Assembly (NCBI GenBank): GCA_025656675.1
Contig: JAHXHN010000001.1
Span: 835,501-899,500 of the forward strand
Direction: 5' to 3'
Length of the DNA: 64,000 nucleotides
From: Candidatus Thiodiazotropha sp. (ex Codakia rugifera)
GTDB lineage: Bacteria > Pseudomonadota > Gammaproteobacteria > Chromatiales > Chromatiaceae
In this document: positions 54,455 to 63,399 of the stretch, piece by piece
Layout of the letters: each line of letters opens with the position of its first letter
Position numbering within the stretch: position 1 is the first letter of the stretch
Notes under the pieces: model-generated
Seen by the model: only the letters and a program-made list of their open reading frames with translations
Told to the model about the DNA's origin: nothing
Databases searched by the model: none
Made by a program: the position numbers and the translations under genes

Positions 54455-55782
54455 TGCCGGATGAGGCACGACATTCCTCATCGAGATCTCCGCGGCTGGT
54501 TTCAGCTCGAATTATTCAGAAGGTGCTTGCGGGTCGCTCTCTTTCGGAACTCATACCCCAATACCTCAATGGGGTAAACGATTCCCGTGATCGAGGTCTG
54601 GTACAGGCGATCAGTTTTGGCGTGATGCGGACCTATCCAAGGCTGCAGCATCTTCAGCGCCAGCTGATGGAGAAACCACTGAAGCCCAAGGATCGGGACA
54701 TCGAGGCACTGATCCTGATAGGGTTATACCAACTGCTCTATCTTCGGGTGGGCGATCACGCTGCTGTCCATGAAACGGCCGGAACAGCGAAACAGCTAGG
54801 CAAGCGCTGGGCTGTCGGTCTAGTCAACGGCGTGTTGCGCAGTTTTATTCGACAACGCACTGCATTGTTAGAAGGACTGCAACAAGATGGCGAAACCCAC
54901 TACGCCATGCCCAGTTGGCTATTGTCAGTTCTGCAATCACAATGGCCCGATAGTTGGCAGCAGCATGCGGAATCCCTCAATAAGCACCCACCATTGAGTA
55001 TCAGGGTCAATCAACGTTTAAATTCTCGCGAGGCCTATATTGAACAGCTGAAGGGGAGTGGTATTGAGGCGGTTCCAATCCCAGTGGTGGCGACAGGCAT
55101 CAATCTAATTCAGGCGATGGATGTGACGGCCCTGCCGGGTTTTGCAGAGGGACGATTCTCTGTACAGGATGGAGCGGCACAGTTAGCGGCTGAATTACTT
55201 GACTTGGAAGCGGGTCAACAGGTGCTTGATGCCTGTGCGGCACCAGGAGGTAAAAGCTGTCATATATTAGAGACCGAGCCCGAGGTAAGTTTGACAGCGT
55301 TGGATAGTGATTCGGATCGATTAAAACGGGTTGCGGAAAACTTATTGCGATTACAACTTCATGCCCATTTAAAGCAGGGGGATGCCGCCAATCTCAACGG
55401 ATCTTGGGCGAATCAGCGGTATGATCGAATCCTGCTGGATGTGCCATGCTCCGCTACGGGGGTGATACGGCGCCACCCGGACATAAAATATCTGCGGCGA
55501 GAAACAGATATACCCAACCTTGTGAAGCAACAAGCAGCCATCCTGGATGCAACCTGGTCTTTGTTGAAACCGGGTGGCGTTATGCTCTACGCCACCTGTT
55601 CAATGCTGCCGCAAGAGAACGAACTGCAATTAGAGGATTTTATCGCCAGGCAGCATGATGCGGTGGAGGATGTAATCGATGCGGTCTGGGGGGAATCTCG
55701 AACGGTAGGGCGTCAGATTGCACCTGGAGAGTGGGATCTGGACGGTTTTTTCTATGCGCGCCTGGTAAAAAAGCCAGCATGA
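54454..55782 (+). CDS. rsmB: 16S rRNA m5C967 methyltransferase
   Basis: A 442-residue rRNA methyltransferase. An N-terminal NusB-like domain (about 8-140) precedes the SAM-dependent domain with DACAAPGGKSCHILE, the motif IV cysteine in LLDVPCSATGVIRRHPD and the catalytic cysteine in YATCSMLPQENE. Translation is coupled to fmt upstream and to the DUF4390 gene downstream (ATGA overlap). Confidence 0.96.
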   Translation: MPDEARHSSSRSPRLVSARIIQKVLAGRSLSELIPQYLNGVNDSRDRGLVQAISFGVMRTYPRLQHLQRQLMEKPLKPKDRDIEALILIGLYQLLYLRVGDHAAVHETAGTAKQLGKRWAVGLVNGVLRSFIRQRTALLEGLQQDGETHYAMPSWLLSVLQSQWPDSWQQHAESLNKHPPLSIRVNQRLNSREAYIEQLKGSGIEAVPIPVVATGINLIQAMDVTALPGFAEGRFSVQDGAAQLAAELLDLEAGQQVLDACAAPGGKSCHILETEPEVSLTALDSDSDRLKRVAENLLRLQLHAHLKQGDAANLNGSWANQRYDRILLDVPCSATGVIRRHPDIKYLRRETDIPNLVKQQAAILDATWSLLKPGGVMLYATCSMLPQENELQLEDFIARQHDAVEDVIDAVWGESRTVGRQIAPGEWDLDGFFYARLVKKPA

Positions 55783-56327
55783 ACAGAGGCCCAACCTGGC
55801 TTTTGTTGCTCTTGCTGTGGTCAGCAGGGGTTGAGGCGGCCAGTTTTGCTGTCAAGGATATACAGATAACCCTTGCGGGTAACGACTATTTACTGAATGC
55901 CCGTATCGATTACCAGTTGAGCGATCAAGCCCATGAAGCGCTCAGCAATGGTGTACCTCTGACCTTGAAGGTGCAGTTGGTAGTGGAGAAGGTTTGGCGA
56001 AGTTTTTGGGAGCAGGGTCCTTTTGAGCAGACGTTGAGTTTTCAGATTCGCTACCATGCCTTGACGGAACTTTACCGGGTCGTGGATAAGCAGACTGGAG
56101 AGGAGCAAAGCTTTGTCACTCAGGATGCTGCATTATATGCATTGGGAGAGATAAACAATTTGCGTTTGGTCAGACAGACCCAGCTGACAGCCGGTGAGGC
56201 CTACCAGCTTCGACTGCGCGCAGATCTTGATATTGAATCTTTACCCTTGCCGCTGCAACCACTGGCCTATTTAGGTCAGGGTTGGAAATTGACAACAGGA
56301 TGGTCCCTATGGCCCCTTCAACCTTGA
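55779..56327 (+). CDS. DUF4390 exported protein
   Basis: A 182-residue protein of the DUF4390 family with an N-terminal signal peptide (1-21, ending VEAAS) and a beta-rich domain; the segment LTLKVQLVVEKVWRSFWEQ is conserved. It regularly precedes ntrY-like kinases in gammaproteobacteria and may be an envelope partner of that sensor, but no function is known. Start at 55779 overlapping the rsmB stop. Confidence 0.88.
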   Translation: MNRGPTWLLLLLLWSAGVEAASFAVKDIQITLAGNDYLLNARIDYQLSDQAHEALSNGVPLTLKVQLVVEKVWRSFWEQGPFEQTLSFQIRYHALTELYRVVDKQTGEEQSFVTQDAALYALGEINNLRLVRQTQLTAGEAYQLRLRADLDIESLPLPLQPLAYLGQGWKLTTGWSLWPLQP

Positions 56328-58480
56328 GTCGATTGCGATTAGGCGGTCTCTCTGTTGGCCTGCTGCTGATTCTATTGTTGGTGAGTCTGCACCTGATGAG
56401 CAGTGCGGTGCAGAATTCAGCAGAATTGAGCCGCTTTTTTGTCCCCCTGTTAATTTTTAACCTGGCCGGCATGTTCGTTTTGTTCGTGTTGATCACTTAC
56501 AACTCGATTCGTCTCATTCGCCAATATCTACGACACAGCGCGGGTTCCCGTCTGACCCTGCGTATGGTCATGATATTTACCCTCATTGCACTGACTCCGG
56601 TCGGGGTTGTCTACTACTACTCTTTCAGCTTTCTGCAAGGGGGGATTGACAGTTGGTTTGATGTGCAGATCGACCAGGCCATGGAGGATGCGCGAGACCT
56701 GGCTCAGGCCTCGCTTTCACTCAATCAACGGGTTTGGCTGAAATATACAGAGCAGCAATTGTTGAGTATTGCTGATACGTCAGAATCCGCCCTCTCCCTG
56801 ACAATTGCAAAGCTACGACAACAGTCGGGGGCATTGGAACTCTCTCTCAGTGATCTGAGTGGACAGATTATCGCCTACTCCAATGCGGTGGCTGATGAGC
56901 TTGTACCGGCCAAACCGGATGATTACATCATGCAACGCCTGCGTGAAGGAAACAGTTATGTCGGATTGGCGAGAGAAAAAGATGAACTGATGATTCGGGT
57001 GGCAGTGGCCGATCCCTTGGGACGCCCCTTAATCATACAGGGGCTCTATCCTGCTTCCGAGCGCGTCAGTGCTCTATCAGAGAAGCTTGAACTGGCCTAC
57101 AACCGTTATAAAGAGCTCTCCTTCCTGCGCCAATCGTTAAAGCGTAACTTTTCATTGACACTCTTTCTGGTATTGATGTTTGCTGTTCTCTCCGCCGTCT
57201 GGGCGGCCTTTTTTTCAGCCCGGCGTATGGTGGCGCCTATTGCAAATATTGCGGCTGGCACCAAGGCGGTAGCAGAGGGTGATTACGATCGCCAACTGCC
57301 GGTTCCCAGACGGGCCGATGAACTCGCGTTTCTGGTCGCTTCGTTCAATACCATGACCCGACGCATTCGTCAGGCCAGAGATCAGGCTGGGCAGAGTCAA
57401 CGGGAGGTCGAGGGGCAACGGGCCTATCTGGAAACGGTATTGGCACGGTTATCATCCGGTGTGCTGACATTCGACGCGCAACATAAAATGCGTACTGCCA
57501 ACCCGGCATCGGAGAAGATTCTGGGAATTGATCTGAAGCGTTTGGTTGACGTGCCGGTGCAGTCGTTAGCCCTTGAATCGCCGATTCTCAGACAGTTTGT
57601 CGAAGGATTGGAGATCCCGCTACGTCAGGTCGACGAGGAGTGGAGAGGTGAATTGATCCTGTTTGGCGGTGAAGGGCGCAAGGTATTGATCTGCAGGACT
57701 ACACCGTTTGCCCAACCTAATGGGCGTAAGGGCCATATTGTACTGATTGATGATGTCACGGCATTGATCCGTGCCCAGCGGGATGCGGCCTGGGGTGAAG
57801 TCGCGAGGCGCTTGGCCCATGAAATCAAGAACCCTTTGACTCCGATACAGCTTTCGGCTGAGCGTCTGCGTCATAAGTATTTAAAGCACATGGCAGAGCA
57901 GGATGCGGAGGTGCTGGATCGTGCAACCCATACAATTGTGCAGCAAGTTGAAGCGATGAAGAGTATGGTCAACGACTTTTCAGAATATGCCCGTCCATCG
58001 CAAATGGATGCGAAACCGCTCAAGCTGGATAAACTGATTGGTGAGGTTGCAGATCTCTATCGCGGTAACCGGAATGTCAAGTTTGAGATCGAGTTGATGG
58101 CAGATCAAGCCAGGGTAGAGGCCGATTCATTGCGTATCCGCCAAGTTGTGCATAACTTGGTAAAGAATGCGATCGAAGCCCTTGAGGGGAGCAAAAAAGG
58201 AAAGGTATCACTCATCTCCCGGGTATTGAGTAGAGATGACCACCCCTACTATGAGGTTCGTGTACAGGACAATGGTCCAGGCTTCCCTGAGGAAATGATG
58301 CAGCAGCTATTCGAACCCTATGTGACCTCCAAACCAAAGGGGACAGGACTCGGATTGGCCATTGTGAAGAAGATTGTCGAAGAGCATAGCGGTATCATCT
58401 GGGCGGAAAACTGTAACAAAGGGGCCTGTATGGTCATGCAATTGCCGATGCTATTGGACCTTGAGGAGAGTGAAGTATGA
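56309..58480 (+). CDS. ntrY: NtrY-like sensor histidine kinase
   Basis: A 723-residue inner-membrane kinase. Membrane segments lie near 12-30, 43-63, 85-105 and 282-302. The periplasmic region (about 105-280) is followed by HAMP (about 303-355), PAS (about 370-480), HisKA with H504 in LAHEIKNPLTPIQLSAER, and an ATPase domain with N-box VVHNLVKNAIEAL, G1 VQDNGPGFP and G2 GTGLGLAIVKKI. I start at 56309 (AGGA eight bases upstream), overlapping DUF4390 by 19 bases. It should phosphorylate the response regulator encoded next. Family members sense nitrogen, redox or envelope signals. Confidence 0.92.
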   Translation: MAPSTLSRLRLGGLSVGLLLILLLVSLHLMSSAVQNSAELSRFFVPLLIFNLAGMFVLFVLITYNSIRLIRQYLRHSAGSRLTLRMVMIFTLIALTPVGVVYYYSFSFLQGGIDSWFDVQIDQAMEDARDLAQASLSLNQRVWLKYTEQQLLSIADTSESALSLTIAKLRQQSGALELSLSDLSGQIIAYSNAVADELVPAKPDDYIMQRLREGNSYVGLAREKDELMIRVAVADPLGRPLIIQGLYPASERVSALSEKLELAYNRYKELSFLRQSLKRNFSLTLFLVLMFAVLSAVWAAFFSARRMVAPIANIAAGTKAVAEGDYDRQLPVPRRADELAFLVASFNTMTRRIRQARDQAGQSQREVEGQRAYLETVLARLSSGVLTFDAQHKMRTANPASEKILGIDLKRLVDVPVQSLALESPILRQFVEGLEIPLRQVDEEWRGELILFGGEGRKVLICRTTPFAQPNGRKGHIVLIDDVTALIRAQRDAAWGEVARRLAHEIKNPLTPIQLSAERLRHKYLKHMAEQDAEVLDRATHTIVQQVEAMKSMVNDFSEYARPSQMDAKPLKLDKLIGEVADLYRGNRNVKFEIELMADQARVEADSLRIRQVVHNLVKNAIEALEGSKKGKVSLISRVLSRDDHPYYEVRVQDNGPGFPEEMMQQLFEPYVTSKPKGTGLGLAIVKKIVEEHSGIIWAENCNKGACMVMQLPMLLDLEESEV

Positions 58481-59847
58481 GTCGCGCCTATATCCTGGTT
58501 GTGGATGATGAGCCGGATATCCGCAATCTGGTCAAAGAGATTCTGCAGGATGAATCCTATGAGGTGGCGATGGCCGAAGATGGCAAGTCGGCACGTCAAG
58601 CTCTGCGTGATCGCAAGCCTGAGCTGATTCTGCTCGATATCTGGATGCCTGATGTGGACGGTATCACCCTGCTTAAGGAGTGGGGCGAAGATGAAGGCCT
58701 GCCCTGTCCTGTGATCATGATGTCGGGGCATGGTACGGTGGAGACGGCCGTTGAAGCGACGCGACTGGGTGCATACGATTTCCTGGAGAAGCCCCTCTCC
58801 CTCGCCAAACTGCTATTGACTGTCGATCGTGCCCTTGAGGCTGAACAGCTGAAACAAGAGAATGTCGGGTTGAAGCGTCATGTCCATGCGGTGCATGAGC
58901 CTACCGGCAGGAGTCCTGTGATGCAGCGACTGCGTGAACAGGTGAAACGGATTGCGCTTCACGACACCTGGGTGCTGGTAACCGGTGAGCCGGGCAGCGG
59001 ACGTGAAACCCTGGCGCGTTATCTCCACTCCCAGAGTGTGCGTCGTGATCGTCCCTTTGTAGAGGTCAATGTCAGTGCTATCGTCAAAGGCAACGCTGCG
59101 CAAGAGTTGTTTGGCAGTGAGAGTGACGGACGTATTCACTATGGTCGATTGGAACAGGCCGTGGGTGGCACGCTGTTTCTTGACGAAGTTGCCGATATGG
59201 ATCTGGAGGCCCAGTCTCAACTGGTCGGGGCGCTGGATACCGGGCGCTTTTTGCGTGTTGGTGGCACCGAACCGGTCAGTATTGATGTGCGTATCATAGC
59301 GGCTACTCAGCACATGCTGGAAGAGGCGGTACAGGAGGAGACTTTCCGTGAAGATCTCTTCTATCATCTCAATGTAGTGCCACTACATGTGCCTCCCCTG
59401 CGTGAACATGCAGAAGATGTACCGGAATTGTTGAATTTCTACATCGACTGGTATGTGACCCATGAAAAGCTGCCCTATAGACACTTTACAGTGGGGGCGC
59501 AGAATACACTGCGTAACCACCCGTGGCTTGGCAATGTTCGTGAGTTGAAAAACCTGGTGCAGCGTCTGTTAATCCTGGGTGCTGGCAACGAGATCTCTCA
59601 GGAGGAGGTGGATGCTGCATTGGGTGCACCGGATATGGGCAGTGCCCTGGGCGGATTGGAGTCCCTGGTCTCTTTTGACCAGCCGCTGAGACAGGCAAGA
59701 GAAGAGTTTGAAAAGGTCTACCTGGAGTATCAATTGCGCCAGCATGAAGGGAATATCTCGCGTATGGCCAAAGAGGTCGGCATGGAGCGCACCCATCTGT
59801 ACCGTAAACTCAAATCCCTGGAAATCGAGTTTAAGGATAAACGCTAG
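58477..59847 (+). CDS. ntrX: NtrX-like response regulator with atypical AAA+ module
   Basis: A 456-residue regulator overlapping ntrY by four bases (ATGA). The receiver domain (1-120) has phosphoacceptor Asp54 (LILLDIWMPDVDG) and Lys105. The AAA+ domain (about 140-375) is atypical: the Walker A reads GEPGSGRET, with Arg176 in place of the invariant lysine, and the GAFTGA loop that contacts sigma-54 is absent after ELFGSE. Walker B FLDEVADMD and the Arg in FREDLFYHL are kept. The C-terminal Fis-type HTH (about 415-455) is intact, so DNA binding is likely. It probably does not activate sigma-54 polymerase in the usual way and may regulate by binding alone. Confidence 0.9.
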   Translation: MSRAYILVVDDEPDIRNLVKEILQDESYEVAMAEDGKSARQALRDRKPELILLDIWMPDVDGITLLKEWGEDEGLPCPVIMMSGHGTVETAVEATRLGAYDFLEKPLSLAKLLLTVDRALEAEQLKQENVGLKRHVHAVHEPTGRSPVMQRLREQVKRIALHDTWVLVTGEPGSGRETLARYLHSQSVRRDRPFVEVNVSAIVKGNAAQELFGSESDGRIHYGRLEQAVGGTLFLDEVADMDLEAQSQLVGALDTGRFLRVGGTEPVSIDVRIIAATQHMLEEAVQEETFREDLFYHLNVVPLHVPPLREHAEDVPELLNFYIDWYVTHEKLPYRHFTVGAQNTLRNHPWLGNVRELKNLVQRLLILGAGNEISQEEVDAALGAPDMGSALGGLESLVSFDQPLRQAREEFEKVYLEYQLRQHEGNISRMAKEVGMERTHLYRKLKSLEIEFKDKR

Positions 59848-59918
59848 TGTATCTCGTCATGGATGCTGTACCAATTCAGAGCAACGCCAATGCGCCAGAC
59901 CAAGGTGAGGCTCGGTAG

Positions 59919-61292
59919 ATGAAAATAATTATCCTCGGTGCGGGTCAGGTTGGGCGGTCGGTAGCTAACGCGCTGGTCAGTGAAGCCAACGACATTACCG
60001 TGGTTGATCAGAATGCTCAGCTACTGACGGAGCTGCAGAATCGACTCGATCTCGGTACGGTCAGAGGGCATGCCGGCCAACCGGATGTATTGCGTAAGGC
60101 AGGTGCGGAGGATGCCGACATGATCCTTGCCGTGACAAACAGTGATGAGACGAATATGGTTGCATGCCAGGTTGCTTATACCTTGTTTCATACGCCGACC
60201 AAGATCGCCAGGGTCAGAGCTCAGGGCTATCTCGACTACCCCAAATTATTCGATCAGAGTGCTGTCCCGGTGGACGTGCTGATCAGCCCCGAACAGCTGG
60301 TAACTGACTATATTCTCAAACTGATTGAATACCCGGGTGCCCTTCAGGTGCTCGATTTTGCTGACGGTCGTGTGCGCCTGGTGGCGGTCAAGGCCTATCA
60401 TGGCGGACCATTGGTCGGCAATGCATTGAGTACGCTTTATGAGCATATGCCCAATGTGGATGCCCGGGTGGCGGCAATCTACCGGGAAGGGGAGGTGATA
60501 CAGCCCAGGGGCGACACGGAGATCAAGGCAGAGGATGAGGTTTTTTTCATTGCCGCAGCTGAGAATATCCGATCGGTCATGAGTGAATTGCGCCGGATGG
60601 AGAAGCCGTATAAACGTTTGATCATCGCCGGTGGCGGCAATATTGGCAGACGGCTTGCCTCATCATTGGAACAGAAATACCGGGTCAAACTGATTGAGAC
60701 CGAGCAGGTCAGGGCGCGAGAAATTGCCGAGCGACTCGATATGACAATCGTGTTGCACGGTGACGCAGCAGATGAGGATTTGCTGTTGGAGGAGAATATC
60801 GAAAACACAGATGTGTATTGTGCAGTAACCAACGATGATGAGGCCAATATTCTGTCCGCCATGCTGGCAAAGCGACTCGGTGCAGCCAGGGTGATGGCGT
60901 TGATCAATCGCCCTGCCTATGTGGACCTGGTGCAGAGTGGCATCATCGATATTGCGATATCACCACAACAGGCAACCATCGGTACGCTGCTGACCCATGT
61001 ACGACGTGGTGATGTGGTGCAGGTTCACTCACTGCGACGTGGTGCTGCAGAGGCCATTGAGGCCGTTGCACATGGGGATCGCAGCTCTTCGAAGGTGGTT
61101 GGCCGTGCCATTGAAGAGATCAAGCTGCCTAAAGGCACTACCATCGGTGCCGTAGTGCGTGGTGATGAGGTATTGATAGCGCATCATGACACCATGATCG
61201 AGCGTGATGACCATGTCATTCTCTTTCTTGTGGATAAACGCAAAATCCGCGAGGTTGAAAAGCTATTCCAGGTTGGTGTGACTTTTCTTTGA
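59919..61292 (+). CDS. trkA: Trk potassium-uptake regulatory subunit TrkA
   Basis: A 457-residue cytosolic NAD/ATP-binding gating subunit of the Trk K+ channel. There are two repeats, each with an N-terminal RCK Rossmann domain ([10 protein letters not shown] near 8, [14 protein letters not shown] near 240) and a TrkA_C domain (about 145-220 and 370-450). It binds the TrkH membrane subunit encoded 187 bases downstream. Confidence 0.96.
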   Translation: MKIIILGAGQVGRSVANALVSEANDITVVDQNAQLLTELQNRLDLGTVRGHAGQPDVLRKAGAEDADMILAVTNSDETNMVACQVAYTLFHTPTKIARVRAQGYLDYPKLFDQSAVPVDVLISPEQLVTDYILKLIEYPGALQVLDFADGRVRLVAVKAYHGGPLVGNALSTLYEHMPNVDARVAAIYREGEVIQPRGDTEIKAEDEVFFIAAAENIRSVMSELRRMEKPYKRLIIAGGGNIGRRLASSLEQKYRVKLIETEQVRAREIAERLDMTIVLHGDAADEDLLLEENIENTDVYCAVTNDDEANILSAMLAKRLGAARVMALINRPAYVDLVQSGIIDIAISPQQATIGTLLTHVRRGDVVQVHSLRRGAAEAIEAVAHGDRSSSKVVGRAIEEIKLPKGTTIGAVVRGDEVLIAHHDTMIERDDHVILFLVDKRKIREVEKLFQVGVTFL

Positions 61293-61309
61293 TCACGAAA
61301 TTGATGGAT

Positions 61310-61329
61310 TAACCGGCTTTTTCCGGTTA
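61310..61329. terminator. Hairpin after trkA
   Basis: A seven-base stem TAACCGG/CCGGTTA with a six-base loop begins 17 bases after the trkA stop. It is not followed by a clean T run, so it may weaken read-through into trkH and not fully end transcription. Confidence 0.4.
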
Positions 61330-61479
61330 TTGCCTGAATTAAGAAACGTACGCGGATAAGCGATAAGATCGCAAAGTGTACAAAAACATTCATAACAGCT
61401 TTGCGCATTGCTGTGCGCTTGGCGCTACATAGACATGTTTCTGCATGGATATTAAGTAGCTGACAGTAGGCTGAACAAC

Positions 61480-62931
61480 ATGCATCTGTTTGTAGTCCAA
61501 CGAATTCTGGGTGTTTTGCTGATGGTGTTCAGCCTCAGTATGCTGCCACCCCTGGCGATTTCACTCTGGGTTGACGATGGAGCCCTGGTTGGCTTTACCG
61601 ATGCATTCATTCTGACACTGGGTTTGGGACTGGCCTTCTGGGCACCCGTTCGCAACCGCCACCAGGATTTGCGTGTACGTGATGGATTTCTGGTTGTGGT
61701 GATGTTCTGGAGTGTGTTGGGTCTGACGGGCGCGCTTCCTTTTCTATTCACAGAAAATTCCAGCATGACCATTACCGATGCGGTGTTCGAATCGGTATCG
61801 GGTCTTACCACCACAGGTGCCACCGTGATTATCGGTATCGATCAGCTACCTATGTCGATACTCTATTACCGTCAGCAGTTACAGTGGTTGGGTGGTATGG
61901 GCATCATTGTGCTGGCCGTAGCGGTACTACCCATGCTGGGTATAGGTGGTATGCAACTTTACCGGGCAGAAACTCCCGGACCGGTTAAGGACAACAAGCT
62001 GACACCACGCATTACTGAGACAGCCAAGGCACTCTGGTATATCTATCTCGGTTTAACCATCAGTTGCATGCTGGCCTATTGGATGGGGGGTATGAAACCT
62101 TTTGATGCACTTGGGCATGCCTTCTCTACTGTAGCGATTGGTGGCTTTTCCACCCATGATGAGAGTATCGGTTACTATGACAGTACCCTGATCGAGATGA
62201 TAGCTGTAGTCTTCATGCTGCTTTCGGGCGCTAATTTCGCGCTCCATTTTCTTGCAGTGCGACGGCGGTCACTGAAGACCTATTTTGAGGATTCTGAGTT
62301 TCGTGGCTATATAACAACCCTGGCAGTGGTGATTATCTCAGTCTCTGTGGCCCTCTATCTGATGGGCGTCTATGGGACCTGGGGAGAGTCTATTACCCGT
62401 GGTCTGTTTCAAGCTGTATCGATTGGCACAACCACAGGTTTTACCACGGCTGACTACTCATTGTGGCCTGGTTTCATATCTATTTTGTTATTGTTCTCAA
62501 GCTTCGTTGGTGGTTGTGCCGGCTCTACCGGTGGTGGCATCAAGGTGATTCGGTTTCTGTTATTGATCAAGCAGGGAGTGCGGGAGATCAACCGACTGAT
62601 CCATCCGAATGCGGAGATTCCGATTCGTATTGGGACCAAGACTATTCCCTGGCGTGTCGTAGAGGCAGTATGGGGTTTCTTTGCTCTCTATGTGGCAAGT
62701 TTTGGGGTGATGTATCTGGCATTGGCATCAACCGGGTTGGATCTGATGACCTCTTTCTCGGCAGTGGCGGCGAGTATCAATAACCTGGGCCCGGGACTGG
62801 CCGATGTGGGGGTGCACTACGCCAATCTCAACGACCCTGCCAAATGGATTCTATGTTTCGCTATGCTGCTGGGTCGACTGGAGATCTTTACCCTGTTGGT
62901 GTTGTTGACCCCTGCATTCTGGCGTAAGTGA
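61480..62931 (+). CDS. trkH: Trk potassium-uptake membrane subunit TrkH
   Basis: A 483-residue K+ channel/transporter with four membrane-pore-membrane repeats. Filter-loop segments TTTGATV (about residue 110), TVAIGGFSTHDESIG (about 227), and TTTGFTTADY (about 315) hold the filter glycines, and the segment GGCAGSTGGGIKVIRFLLL marks the intramembrane loop region. It works with TrkA encoded just upstream. Stop at 62931. Confidence 0.96.
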   Translation: MHLFVVQRILGVLLMVFSLSMLPPLAISLWVDDGALVGFTDAFILTLGLGLAFWAPVRNRHQDLRVRDGFLVVVMFWSVLGLTGALPFLFTENSSMTITDAVFESVSGLTTTGATVIIGIDQLPMSILYYRQQLQWLGGMGIIVLAVAVLPMLGIGGMQLYRAETPGPVKDNKLTPRITETAKALWYIYLGLTISCMLAYWMGGMKPFDALGHAFSTVAIGGFSTHDESIGYYDSTLIEMIAVVFMLLSGANFALHFLAVRRRSLKTYFEDSEFRGYITTLAVVIISVSVALYLMGVYGTWGESITRGLFQAVSIGTTTGFTTADYSLWPGFISILLLFSSFVGGCAGSTGGGIKVIRFLLLIKQGVREINRLIHPNAEIPIRIGTKTIPWRVVEAVWGFFALYVASFGVMYLALASTGLDLMTSFSAVAASINNLGPGLADVGVHYANLNDPAKWILCFAMLLGRLEIFTLLVLLTPAFWRK

Positions 62932-63291
62932 TTCTCAGTAGCTGAAGGCGTCGTCCTATACAAACGTATATTCAGGCGCTGTAATCAAAGCCTTGAATCA
63001 TCTATCTGACGAGTCCAATTCAAAAAACCAAATTCTGGTTGCCGCTGTCTCGGACGCCATCGCAGGTAGGCTTGTACAACTGATATGCAGATATTCAGGT
63101 GAGCAATGCAAGGAGTGGCCGCCTAGAGTAACAGATGCATAATTCATTGGTTATGATAGGAAAACCCTGACGGCTTATAATTGGTTTCCCCATTCGGGAA
63201 ACTGGTATCCAGGTTCTCGCCACATCCTAGGGTAAGTTGACGGCTGTCTGGTGACCTTGGGATACTCAAGGGACCTGGAAAGGGGGTGTTT
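62932..63291. other. Intergenic region after trkH
   Basis: 360 bases with no long open frame on either strand. A seven-base stem GTTTCCC/GGGAAAC (63184-63190, 63196-63202, five-base loop) is present without a T run. I see no tRNA, recognised riboswitch or repeat. Confidence 0.5.
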
Positions 63292-63399
63292 ATGCTGCTT
63301 ATAAATTTTCTGTTCTTCAACGGTGCTGAATCTGGGCGTCATGGGCAGGTCGATAGTCGATTGAATGGGAGTGGTCGTTCTGAAACATGTTTGGTCTGA
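63292..63399 (+). CDS. Possible 35-codon leader ORF
   Basis: A short open frame MLLINFLFFNGAESGR... of 35 codons, preceded by GGAAAGGGGGTG about three to five bases before the ATG, the best ribosome binding site in this region. Its stop (63397-63399) lies inside the beginning of the next gene (start 63387), in another frame, so ribosomes ending here could restart on that gene. No homolog is known to me; it may be chance. Confidence 0.3.
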   Translation: MLLINFLFFNGAESGRHGQVDSRLNGSGRSETCLV

